The translations under genes and the position numbers were made by a program. Shown one piece after another: positions 42,491-53,630 of a DNA stretch of 64,000 bases; within the stretch, counting starts at the first letter, position 1, and each line of letters begins with the position of its first letter. This DNA comes from Entomortierella parvispora (taxonomy: Eukaryota; Mortierellomycota; Mortierellomycetes; Mortierellales; Mortierellaceae), in assembly GCA_963573315.1 (NCBI GenBank), contig OY752145.1, positions 1,612,001 to 1,676,000 of the forward strand, written 5' to 3'. Under the pieces are notes generated by a model, which was not told the origin of the DNA, did not search any database, and saw nothing but the letters and a program-made list of their open reading frames with translations.

Positions 42491-45400
42491 ATGGACCCCT
42501 CCGCCGTCCTCGCCTTAGCGTTCCAGCAATGGGTAAGAATCAACCGCGACAGTGTCGAGGAAAAGCAAGATGGATGGATGGATGGATTGCAGACACAGTT
42601 CATGTCTGGAAGAGCTCGCCATCTGACCTTTAGGGACACGACCTGCCTTGCCTTGCTCTAGGTCAACACTTTCAGCGACATTTCACGGCCATGCAGACAC
42701 ATCTCTGACCTCTCTGATGGCATCGTTCTCTTTGAGATTGCTGCCGATATGTAAGTCCAGTCTCTTTATTGCCCTTTTCTCTTTATTCTCGAGCAATCCT
42801 TAGGACCAACAAGTAGGCATGACACCTCCTGACCTTTTCCTCTCCCCTTTACGCCATTATTTTTATTTTATTCGTGTTCTTATGCTTGCATAATAATATC
42901 CAGTGACCCCAAGTGGTTCAAAGCCATCAAGTCGGCCGACATGGGCGACAACTGGGTTCACAAGTACAACAACCTAAAGAAATTGCACAAACTCGTCACC
43001 CGGTACTTGGAGGAGAAACTCGGTCAGAATCTGACAAAGTTGGACCCTCCCAATCTGAACGCAATCGCCAAGAATGCAGAGCCATTGGAGGTGATCAAGC
43101 TCTGCGAGCTGGTCATGGTCGTGGCTGTCCAGTGTGACAAGAACCAGCCCTATATCCAAAAGATCCAGTCCCTGCCAGAGACTTCCCAACATGCCCTCAT
43201 GCTCTCGTTGGAACAGGTAAGAAATGAACGGGATGGATGTTTACAAAAGTTATACCGCAACAGGTTTTTTTGCATTCTTCAAATTAGCATGCTGACTCTG
43301 ACCGGTTGCTGCTGGTTCATCTAGATCATTCAAGCGCTCAACAGCGATTCGAGCAGGGATTCTGATATGTATGCTGCTGGATGGTGTTCAAAAGATCATG
43401 CTTTTGATTGTTATTAACGTAAATATTAATTGTCTTTTGTATTAATTTTTACCTTTATGACAGGGAGGAGATCAACATGGACCAGGAATTGGCCAATTTG
43501 CATCAGGAGCGCGATGAACTTGAGCGCAACAATCAGACTCTTATGAATGAGTTTACATCGATGAATCACAAATACGTAAGGAGGCGTTGTCTTGGAGAAG
43601 GAATGATGAACGGTTTTGCAATGGGATGACTGAGTGTAAGATGTTCATTCCTATTTTTTCGTTTACCCTATATTAGGACGAACTGCTGACTGAAAAGGAA
43701 GAGCTGAGGCAAAGGATACGTGATTTGGAAAAGGCCTCTGCCTATGCCTCCCAGAGCGGAAAATCCGACTTTTTGATGAAGACTGAGATCGATCATTTAC
43801 GCTCAGACTTGTAAGTATAGAAGAAAACCCCATTACAAGGATTTTTGGACAACAAAGAGGACTGACCGGAAACCCTATCCGTTGTTTTCTTAGACAAAAG
43901 AGTGAAGACCGCCGACATGAGCAAGAGACGATCATTAACAACCAGTTGAAGGCGATCGCAGACTTGTCCAGATCTGTAAGTGAATTTTGGAAAGAGACTA
44001 TTGGAGGAACTGAGTCTTTAGATCAAGCATGGCAACTGACAAGAATTCCATCCTATTTGTTTGTGAACAGGAAGCAGATCTGGCTGCTAAGGCTGAAGAT
44101 GCTATTCGCCTGAAGGACAAATTGGACGAGTACAAACATGCTATCGAAAAACTTCAAAAGACCGAAAATGTGATTGAAAAGTACAAGAAGAAGCTTGAAG
44201 AAGGGGCAGATCTTCGTCGGCAGATCAAGGTTATTGAGGATCAGAACCAGGAACTCGTAGAACGTAACCGAGAGATTGAGGAGGAATATCGCAAGGTGCT
44301 GGCTTTCAAGTCCCTGATGGAGTCATACAAGGATCAAATCCTGGCCCTGGAGACCAAGATTAGTACTTTGGCCAAAGACAAGAACAAGATTGAGTATGAA
44401 GCGCGACAGCAATACCAAAAGCTTCAAGAGGTGGAGGCCAGTAGCATGAGGGATGCGGAGCAAATTTCAATGCTCGAGGACAAGGTCCGCGAGCTCGAGT
44501 TTTCTGGCGGCCAGGGCGTACCTTTGTCCAATGACTTGCAGGATATGGAGACAGATGATGTGGAAGGCATGTTGATGGGTCAACAAACCTCATACACAAC
44601 AGATCTCAAGCTCAAGATCTCTCGCCTTGAACGTGAGCTCCAGAATCTGAAGGATGAGAAGCAAGACGAGGGAGGATCCAAGTCGACAGTACTCCAACAC
44701 CTCTTGGACGATGCGAACAGACTCAAAGCAAAGTTCGAGCAGGAGTATCTGGAGGAGCATCAGGCCAAGATTGTTCTTCAAGGGGAACTCGATCGCATCC
44801 GAAGTGGCCGAGGCGATGAGAGCGAGGTGGCTTTTGCACTTCGTTCTTCGTTGAACGCCTGTGAGAAGGAGCTTTCCGATACCCGGAAGGCTTTGGCTGA
44901 GATGGAGATCAACCTGGAGCAGACCAAGAAGGAGCTTGTCATTGTCCAGTCAGACCGTAAATGTCTTTTACTCTTTTATAGTTCTCTCCTGAGCCTACGC
45001 GAGAGGTGACTTCAAAACTAACGCACTTTCTTGTTCTAATTCTAAACACAGTACACATGGTCGGAGGCGAGCGAATGGGCGCCCTTGGCGAGTGGAAGCT
45101 GAACAATAGCAAGGACCTGACGATCCTTCAGGAGGAGCATGCTAAGCTTCAACAAAAGACTCAGGCGCTTGAGGAGGAGAACCGACAACAGCTTGCCCAA
45201 CTGAATCGCGTCCTCACAGAGAAGGACGGACTTTCAAAGCTGGAACTCGAGCAGCGCGACCGGATGCTTCAGCAGGAGCGTACTCAGTCTGGCGAGGCAC
45301 AGGCCACACATACCCGGGAGCAATTGGAGACTAAGAACCGCCATCTGGAGCAACAGTTGGAGCAGCTGTCCTCACAGTTGAACGACAGCAACCTCAAGTT

Positions 45401-45834
45401 GCAGCGTGCCAAGGAGGTAAGGGCAAACTATCCTCGCCTTCGCGTCTTCAGGTTTTACATTTTGTCGATGTGGCGTTCTTCCTTGACCAACATTCACCCT
45501 CTCTTTTCTTGAAAATTAGTTTATTAAGCACCAGGACATGAAGCTCAAGGAGTCCAATGCTGCTCCAGCTAGTGAGGGCTACGGCGAGGCTGTGGTTTCG
45601 CTCAAGAGCGAGCTGGCCTCAAAGGAAGAGGAGGTGGAATCTCTGAAGCGCCAGATGCGCGACATGCAGATCCAGATCCGAAGAGAGCAGCAGTTGATCT
45701 CCTCCGCTTGGCATGATCAGCTCAGCAAGGGTCTTCGGGAAAATGTTATGACCCAGCATCGCCGTGTCGCCCCCACCTCTTGGTTAGGTGTTCAGCGTAA
45801 TGTCTTTAGTCAACAGTTGGGCGTTCGTGGATAG
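42491..45834 (+). CDS. HOOK: Hook-family dynein/endosome adaptor
   Basis: Ten exons: 42491-42532, 42662-42750, 42904-43216, 43325-43368, 43464-43575, 43677-43810, 43894-43975, 44071-44956, 45052-45416 and 45520-45834, giving 793 aa. Residues 1-150 match the HOOK domain (a calponin-homology-like fold that binds dynein light intermediate chain): FQQWVNTF, DGIVLFEIAADIDPKWF, NWVHKYNNLKKLHKLV and LCELVMVVAVQCDKNQPYIQKI. From about 175 to 740 the protein is almost continuous coiled coil (heptads rich in L, E, K, Q), as in animal Hook and Aspergillus HookA, which link early endosomes to dynein. The last 60 residues are less helical and may bind cargo partners. Stops of HOOK and convergent PRP18 are only 38 bp apart. 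Confidence 0.94.
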
Positions 45835-45872
45835 AAAATATAAAGACATTTCTTTTTTATGATACGTTACGA

Positions 45873-47298
45873 CTACAATCGGGGATATTTCTTTTCAGCA
45901 AAGGTCATGATACGTTTGATGCTTTGAATCCATTTCCGTGAGGTCTCGTCGTTCAGCACATGGGCCACCTGTGCAGAGAAAATCTTTTCACGTCCAGAAC
46001 GTTCGTGAATACTATTTCACCAGAGTGTAGCGAGAGAAAGTCGTGACAGTCAGTATTTTTTTCCGATTGTCAATTTAAAGCAAAGAAGATCAAGTAGTAA
46101 GAAAAGGGAAAAGAAAAAACAAAACTTACCCAACCATGGTAACTCCAATGGGCCAAGGTGCGTTTCCGATAGAGAGCTTCAAATAAGCGTCGCTGGCGGC
46201 CATATGTTCACGCTTGATCATCAACTGGGCAATTTCTGTAATACGCATCAGCACATCTTGCTCCAGCGCCTTGTGTCTTAACGACTTGAAGAAGGGCTTT
46301 AAGTACTCTGCGCTCTGTGCCTGTGTGGCCGTAGCCAATTTTCCTGCCGTGCTCCGCTTCAATTCATCCGGTCGTTGATCCAGATCCCGTTCCCATTCAC
46401 GAAGCAAACGCTTAAAGTAGGTATAAATAAGCACATAAAGCTTGTCCTGGTCCTTCTGAAAGAGTTCTACAGAGATCTCGCTCGTGTCCTAACGTGCGTT
46501 TCAATGTAAATAAAGTGTTATTTTAGAGGTTATGTTATTAAATGTTGCCCATGAGAAGGAGGTAGGAAGGAGGTAGGAAGGACACTTACAACATTCTTGG
46601 AAGGATCCTCCTTGGTCTTTTTCTGTTTTGCTTCTTCCTGACGGCCAAGAGCCTCCATGTGCAATCCTGTCTCTGCGTTCTCCAAAGCCCTCATGAAATC
46701 GTTTCTTTGACCCTCAGATCGGTCCTCGACCAACTCCAGGGCACGCAGACGAATCTTTCGTTCCTTATCTGTCTCTGCGAACAAGCGGATGGGGTGACCC
46801 CTTGCGCGCAAACGACGGACCACCTCCTCAGGGGAAATATTCCAGGTTCCTGTCTCTGCTGTATCCTCGCCATCGCCCTCGAGATTTGTGGAAGGAGAAC
46901 CAGTGTTGGATTCAGTTGTCGAGGTCGTGAGTCGTTCAGCTGCTGCCGCCTTGGACGCAGCAGCATCTTTGACTGCTTGTCGTTTGGATGCCAGCTCCTG
47001 TTCTCGAAGTTTTTCCTTTTCCTGAATCGAATTTGAGGTGAAGGAAGAAGAGATGCCATGATGGTTAGAATTGATATACAATATCTTTTTTTTAAAAAAA
47101 AAAGTTGAGGCAAAGAGGTATACAGAGAAAGGTAGGACTTACCTCCTTTTCCTTGCGCTCTCGCTCCTGTTCTTCAAGGTATTCTTGCTGCCGTTGTTTT
47201 TCCAGATCGCCTCGACGGATATATTTCTTTTTGGCACCTCCATTGGCGGTGTCTATTGCTGATCGCTTCTTGGTGAGTGTGGCTTCAATCAGATCCAT
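45873..47298 (-). CDS. PRP18: Pre-mRNA splicing factor Prp18
   Basis: Four exons (47298-47143, 47021-46590, 46488-46130, 46011-45873) join to 361 aa. A charged helical N-terminus ([12 protein letters not shown]...[23 protein letters not shown]) is followed by the splicing-factor motif at 113-140 ([20 protein letters not shown]) and the all-helical Prp18 domain from about 197: [20 protein letters not shown], then [25 protein letters not shown] and [20 protein letters not shown]. The [14 protein letters not shown] segment is the near-invariant loop of the family. Prp18 acts with Slu7 in the second catalytic step, promoting 3' splice-site docking. Divergent from TPT1 over 324 bp. Confidence 0.96.
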
Positions 47299-47622
47299 TT
47301 TTCCAAAAAAAGTGGTTGTAGATGGTAGATGCGGTAATGAAAAGTATGAAAGATGAGTGTTGATGGCTACACGGATGAACAAGTCAAATGAAGGAATGTG
47401 AAGACGTAGGGATGGAGGGATGTGTAGGATAATGTATATCTCTAGCACGAAAGGGGTATGAGTTGATGCATCATGCATGTAGCTCAGAGTCCAAAAGGAC
47501 AAGCCACCGAAGAAGCACCAAAAGTGAAAGTTGGCCGCAGCCGGATTTCGTTTCTTTTTTCCTCTCTTTTGTATTTTGTCCATCCACTCCGCTACGCCTC
47601 CACCCCACAGCAAACAAAAAAC
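47299..47622. other. Shared divergent promoter PRP18 / TPT1
   Basis: 324 bp between the two start codons. No TATA-like word is obvious on either side. Confidence 0.5.
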
Positions 47623-48664
47623 ATGTCCACAGCATCACAACCACAAGATATACCCAGCAGTCAGTCCTCTCATGGAGGCAATAGCAACAATAACAACAAT
47701 AACAGCAACCGAGGCCGAGGAGGCGCGCGTGGAGGTGTGCGTGGGGGACGTGGCGGTGGAAGGCCTCGAGGAGGTGACAGTCCCATGGTTCGACTCTCCA
47801 AGGCGCTCTCCTGGCTCCTCCGGCACAACGCTGCTGCACAAGGTGTCGCTATCCGCTCGGACGGCTACGTCTTGATCAAGGACGTCCTGGCCCATTCCAA
47901 GTTTAAAGATTATACTGTCGCTGAAGTCATGGAAGTCGTTGATACCAACGAAAAGAAGCGATTCCAGGTTCTGTCGGATGAGCAAGGGAATCCTGAATGG
48001 ATTCGAGCAGTTCAGGGTCACAGTCTTCAAACCGTCACAGATCCTGGATTGGAGCCCCTTCTGGATACAAGCTTGATCCCTGATGCTGTTCATGGGACCA
48101 TGTATTCCCTATGGCCTCTCATCGGTAAGGAAAAAAAAAGAGAGAGATATGCGACAAAAAAAAAGATGTCTAATATTTTGGTTCGATGTGCTCGATTCAT
48201 TTTTACAACTAACATTATGTGGTGCTGCGCCATAATGTGCCATTGTGGTGGATCTGTGGTCGACCTTAGGTACTCAGGGATTGAACAAGATGGGCAGAAA
48301 TCATATCCACATGGCCACTGGACTCTTGGGAACCGAAGGCGTCAGCAGCGGTATGCGTGGGGGCTGCAACCTTTATATCCACATCGACACTGCCAAGGCT
48401 ATTGCAGGTAACGTAGACCTACATGGTGATCAGTGAGGTTGAGGGGCAGAAAGATGGGGATGACACTTTGAAATGCGATAGAGAAAGATCTTTGACTCTG
48501 ATTTACTGACCAAGATCGCATCCATTGGAACAACCACAGATGGATACAAGTTTTACAAGGCCGCCAACAATGTGATCCTGTCCGACGGCAAGAACGGAGA
48601 TGGTATTATTCCCCCACAGTACTTCTCCAAGGTCGTTCGGTCGAGCGGCGAGGTCATCGCGTAG
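47623..48664 (+). CDS. TPT1: tRNA 2'-phosphotransferase (Tpt1/KptA)
   Basis: Three exons (47623-48124, 48270-48407, 48540-48664) give 254 aa. Tpt1 moves the 2'-phosphate left at the tRNA splice junction onto NAD+. Residues 1-55 are a low-complexity Ser/Asn stretch and an RGG-type Arg/Gly run. The catalytic domain starts with RLSKALSWLLRHNAAAQGV (Arg and His of the conserved set), then DGYVLIKDVL, the KKRFQVL element and the NAD site GLNKMGRNHIHMATGL, and ends with DGYKFYKAANNVILSDG and IPPQYFSKV. The four active-site basic residues expected of the family are present by inspection. The RGG extension is not part of the yeast core and may add RNA binding. Confidence 0.95.
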
Positions 48665-48881
48665 CTCGACGAAAATAAAAAAAGGAACAATGCAGATCGA
48701 CCAGTTAAGGGTGGCGCACGCAGATCATGTGTCCACCAAGCACGCGTTCGTTGCAACGAAAGGCGAGGGCCCCTTCCCTATTTGTTTCCATTCATTCCTT
48801 CGTTCCCATCCATCCATCCATCCCCCATCCATATCTACCTGCATTCACTTTCGCTTTTATTACACACATTAGATATCATTC

Positions 48882-51490
48882 ATGGACTCAGCGGTCAATT
48901 TGGTGAGCCCTCAATCACATTCCTTGCCTCAGGAACAACTTGAGCATCCCAATGAACGGACCACTTACATCATTCATGCGCTGTGCACTTTAGGCGCACC
49001 GATATGCCAATGAGGCCGAGGAGCAAGAGGAGCGAGGTCGATGGACTGAGGCCATTGATCTTCATTTCCAAGCCGCTGGTAATGAAGACAAATGACGAAT
49101 GATAATGCATGATCCCCCCTTCCCCCCTTGTCAGACGAGCAGTTGGGCGCAGTTCTAAATCGCCACGTATTTAACCATTTTTGATCTAGATCAGTTCCTG
49201 TTGGCGACCAAGGACACGCAAAATCAGGAGGTCGTTCGAACCCTCAAACTCATGAATGCCAATCACAATAGACAGGCAAAAGATCTACAACGACGGGTCG
49301 CCAAAGCTACTGCGGCAGTGGCTGCAGCCGAGGCGGCGGCGGCAACAACCCTGACAAATCAACAGAAACTGTCCAGCAGGAGTCGTCTAGATGGAAATAT
49401 GCCTCAAAGCTCTGTCGATTCACCCACAGTTTCAGCACCTTCCTCACGCAGGAGGGGACCATCTAGCCAACAGGAACAGGGAAACAGTGGAGGTTTGGGT
49501 CAAAGGAGACACAATGTTCCCTCTCAACAGAATCTTGGGGCTCTTGGTCAAGAGCCTAGACCAAGCGGCGGCAGTGGTCCTGTCGGAGGGGATGCCGCCG
49601 GGTCAGGAGGATCCTATCTTGGCACGTCCTCTGAGGCCTCAAGTAACTCATCGTCGGCCATGATCGAGGAATCGTACACCCTTATCAAGAATCATGTGGT
49701 ATGGACACTCACTAGGGTTTGAGGGTCAATTGCAATTCTGTTCAAAGTATAGAAATGAATGCCTCTCTGACAATCGAGTTTTCGTATCTATCGTCGGATA
49801 GAGAGACGAGTCTGATCCCTTCAACAAGTTTTGGGAGGCGGTCGAAAATCTGGTACTCAAAATTTCGAGCCCAGTGGCGTTTACTTCGATTCCTCTAGAT
49901 GGCGATGACCCCATGCAGCTCAACGCAGGGTCCACCTTACTGAACTCTCCCACATCTGAAGAGCCACCGATGACAAGTCCGGTGCATACGCAACCACCAG
50001 GGTCGGGAGGGGTTTCTCTTCAATCAGATTCACTACGACCTGCTTCTCATCCAGGATCTGGTCACCCACAACTTGAATTACGCCAACCCAGGATACGCGT
50101 CGACCCGTCACCTATGCAAGAGTCATTTTTTATTATTGATTCACCTTCTTTAGCCAACAATCAATCGAGAATGTTGTCACGAAACCGCTCCGCCTCTACC
50201 TCGGCCTCGGAATCGACAACATTGGCGCATTCGTCTTCTGGTGGCAGACTTATGTCCGCGTCTATTAAGCGAGCTGACACCGTGCCTCGCTCTACGAAGA
50301 CGTTGGAAGAGTACGCAATCGAAAACCAGCAGCTAAAGATGACCCTGGACAAGCTCTCGAGACGGAATCTTAAGCTTGAGAAGAATCTTGAAGGCGTGAT
50401 GCAGATGAGCGTGTGGACCAAGGATGTTCAGCGGTCAGCGATGCAGCTGATAAAAAGTCAGGATATACTCAGACCTGTCAAACAGTCAATCCAGGATGTG
50501 TCTACAGGTAATGTATCTATCAACGCTTTTCTTACCATCTAGTGAAAGCCTGGTCAGTCTAACACAAGCTTCCTGACATTACCACTAGGTACAGAAAAGA
50601 GTGGCACTCAAACGCCTAGGATACAAAATGGGCTTGCATCACTGCTTCCCAGTGCAGCCTCAGGATTGCCTCCTCATTCCTCTTCTTCGTCTGGATCAAG
50701 CGACTCGACTTTTGATCAAATGGCTCCAACCACCATGCAGGCACGATTGAAGGAATTGACAGAGGAGTTGCAACAGCTGAAGATTGAGAACGCCAAACAA
50801 AACGCCCTGATGAAGAAATACAAGCAAAGATGGGAGGACTTGAAAGAGTCTGCCAAGAAGAGACGGAACGCCACACCAACATCACCAGCGAATGTCGATG
50901 AGCCTGGGCTCGCCAGCGGCCCACAATCCTCCACGCAACAAAGTGTGCAATATCGCCAATCTTCATCAAACCTGGCCGGGAGCCCAAGTCAGAATACGCA
51001 TCCACTCTCAAATCTGACCAGATCCTCATCAGCCTCTGGTCCAGTCATGGCTGGTGGAGGCAGCTATCAAAGGCGAATCATCATGGAAAGCAAGGCAGGC
51101 GGACTGGATTATATCCCTCTGAATATGAACCGCCAATCTTCGGCAGGGATCGTGTCTTCGACTTCACCGCGAGTTTTGGATGCCATGTCCAGATCAACAG
51201 GCTCAAGTTCTTCTGCAGCAATGACGGGCCAACCCACAATCTCTTCGACTCTAGGGTTTTTACCGGCTGTGCATGAGGCGCAAACAGGGTCCGACTCCAA
51301 AGTGTTGTCGCCTCGGACCACACCCCTACCTGATCAAGGTAGTCGTTTTGAGGGAAGTGATGGCAGTGGCGAGAACTCTAGTTCCCTCTCTGGCCCTGGC
51401 ACTGGTTCTAGTTCGGTTTCAGGATCTGGATCTAGGTCCGGATCTTCTATATCTAACACGTCGTCATCTTCACTGACGTCCGATCGGTGA
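48882..51490 (+). CDS. ATG38: Atg38/NRBF2-like autophagy PI3K-complex subunit, enlarged
   Basis: Five exons (48882-48902, 48994-49078, 49190-49698, 49802-50507, 50589-51490) give 740 aa. The first 75 residues form an MIT-like three-helix region: VNLAHRYANEAEEQEERGRW, TEAIDLHFQAADQFLLATKD, then a long basic helix LKLMNANHNRQAKDLQRRV. This closely follows NRBF2/Atg38, which binds the Atg14-Vps34 complex I and boosts PI3P synthesis in autophagy. A coiled coil at about 370-420 (LEEYAIENQQLKMTLDKLSRRNLKLEKNL is the core) fits the dimerisation region. A second helix near 510-550 (MQARLKELTEELQQLKIENA) precedes a long Ser-rich tail. Known homologues are 220-290 aa, so this one is much longer. The family assignment rests mainly on the N-terminus. 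Confidence 0.75.
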
Positions 51491-52190
51491 TCTGTCGTTG
51501 AACAGGAAAAGCTAATTTGACGACAAAACCTTCATTAAATAACTCGAGCAAAAAGTATAATTTATTCACTGAATTTATTCTGAGCCTTGCAGGTAAACCC
51601 CCTTTCGGCTGTAGGAGATCCACAGAACGCGTGGCAGACGCCACAAACGGAGAGTTGTCAAGTTGTTTCGAAAAAAAAACAAAAAATTTCATTGACCTTC
51701 AGTGGTTCAAGTGAGCCATCCTTTTTTAAAAAAATACACGGCGGACTGTGAAGATGATTTTAGAAAAGAGGCTGAACACGAAGCCGAAGGAAGGACAGGG
51801 GTGAAGAGCGGTTGCACGACTGGTCGTTTTCTTGTTTTTCTTTCTTTGTGTCCTTCTTCTCAAACGTGAGAGGGTGAAAAAAAAGATACCTGGAGACAAG
51901 AAAGAGCAATTAGACTCATCGTTTCCTTTTTGCGGGATGATGGACGGAGGCACACACACAAATCCTTTTCCTTCACCTTTCCCCCCACCAACACCAACCA
52001 ACACCAAAGGCGAGAATATGTCCCAAGAGGTACCACCAACGCCAGAAAAAAAAAAAAAGAGTGGGCGCACGCGCGTTGTGCTCACCAAGGAGAAGCGCAG
52101 ACGTGCCAACCCAGCTGCTTGCAGAAAACTGAGCAACAAGAAAGAGGTGAGACAGAGGACTGCAGGGAGAGAGAGTTGAGGGGAGACACG

Positions 52191-52258
52191 GGCCGCTCGT
52201 GTTGGCCGCTCGTGTTGGCCGCTCGTGTTGGACCGCTCGTGTTGAATCGCTCGTGTTT
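52191..52258 (+). repeat. 13-14-bp minisatellite, five units
   Basis: Three exact units of GGCCGCTCGTGTT at 52191, 52204 and 52217, then two degenerate units (GGACCGCTCGTGTT and GAATCGCTCGTGTT). The core CGCTCGTGTT is invariant. Confidence 0.9.
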
Positions 52259-53579
52259 GTCATCCGGATGAGGATGCCGTCTGTACCTTGAAATCTGTTA
52301 CAGATCTGTATTTTTTGCTCTGACTGTTGGAGACCAATAGCGAAAGAACAAAGAGACTTATCGCCACGCACTTGGTCCCTTGATCCCTTTTTTTTTTTTT
52401 TTTTTTTTTTTTTGGTGTTTTCGTGCCACGATGTCCTGCAAAAACAAAACCAGTGTTAGAAAACAAAGGATCGGACGCGTCAGGGCCCCATGGGCCATCG
52501 ACACTAGAACCAGCTGACCCCCTCCTTCCCAATGGAATATCAGGGAAGGATGAGCATTTGCCTACTGAAGGAATCGAGAAAAAGAGAGAGAGAAAAAGAT
52601 AACGAGATGGAGACAAGGGGGACGGGGGGACGGGAACCAGGAATGCGAACTTGTTATATTCCCAAAGGCAACAATAAGCATGTGGACTTGTGGACTAGTT
52701 CGCGAATGGACGCGTCACTTTGTTCTCGAGTTTGGGGTTTTTTTCCTTTTCTGCACGATTGACTAGTGGGGACGAGACGAGACAGATTTGGCAAGGCAGG
52801 ACAAGACAGGACGAGATGAGAGATGACCAGAACTCGAGGCGGTAGGACAGAAGGATCTGCAGTAGTCAATCAAAAGACAAAAAAAAAAAAAACGCCGCAG
52901 TGTGGACAGATGGACAGACAGATAGGAGGACAGAGAGAAACATGACCACCCTATGCCCTCCCAAACCAAAGCAGGTCATCACGAGAGACAGAAAATGAGG
53001 CAGATGGACACACCAAACGCGAGAAAGGGCACCATGAAAGAATATATTTAATAGTCAATTGAGACAGCAGTCAAGCAAAATCAAGCAAGAGCAAAGCAAA
53101 GCAAGATGCTAGGGAGGTTGGAAGGAAAGAAGGAAATAAAAGAAAGGAAAAAAGAAACGGTCCTTGGAAACATGGCAAGATCCACACACAGACAATGAAG
53201 GACAGACACAGACCACGGACAGAGAGAAATGAGAGAAACAGGAAACAGAGAGACACAGAGACACAGAGACACAGACACAGACAGAGAGAGGCGGCAAATG
53301 GACCAATCAGGAGCAGCGTAGCCCATCCTGACCCCCTCTGGTGCTCCTCCTGCTGCTGCTGCTGGGCAACAACAGCATCAACAGCGGCAACAGCAACAAG
53401 CAGCAGCAGTGCTGTTTGGTTTGCTCTCCCCTCTCTGGAGGCATGTCCGTGGGGGGTCGGACTGAATGGAAGGCGACCGACGATTCAATAAAACCGACAG
53501 GAACACGATCCACACCTTTGTTCGCACAACCACAAACGGACAGACAAAGAAAGGCCCGTTTCTGCCCCTTTGTCCTCGT

Positions 53580-53630
53580 TTCATTCATTCATTCATTCAT
53601 TCATTTATCCATCCATCCATCCATCCATCC
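53580..53630 (+). repeat. (ATTC)n followed by (ATCC)n microsatellite
   Basis: About seven ATTC units run directly into about six ATCC units. Confidence 0.9.

Noticed and set aside
44029-44070. Alternative start of the HOOK coiled coil at 44029
   Set aside because: This stretch ends in a good AACAG acceptor at 44070 and belongs to an intron; phases fit the ten-exon model.
47473-47622. Upstream extension of the Tpt1 frame
   Set aside because: The extra N-terminus is unrelated to the family; the ATG at 47623 gives the expected protein and leaves a normal promoter.
51930-52271. Basic, bZIP-like frame with KRRRANPAACRKLSNKKE
   Set aside because: No leucine zipper, no splice-supported continuation, and it ends in the minisatellite.
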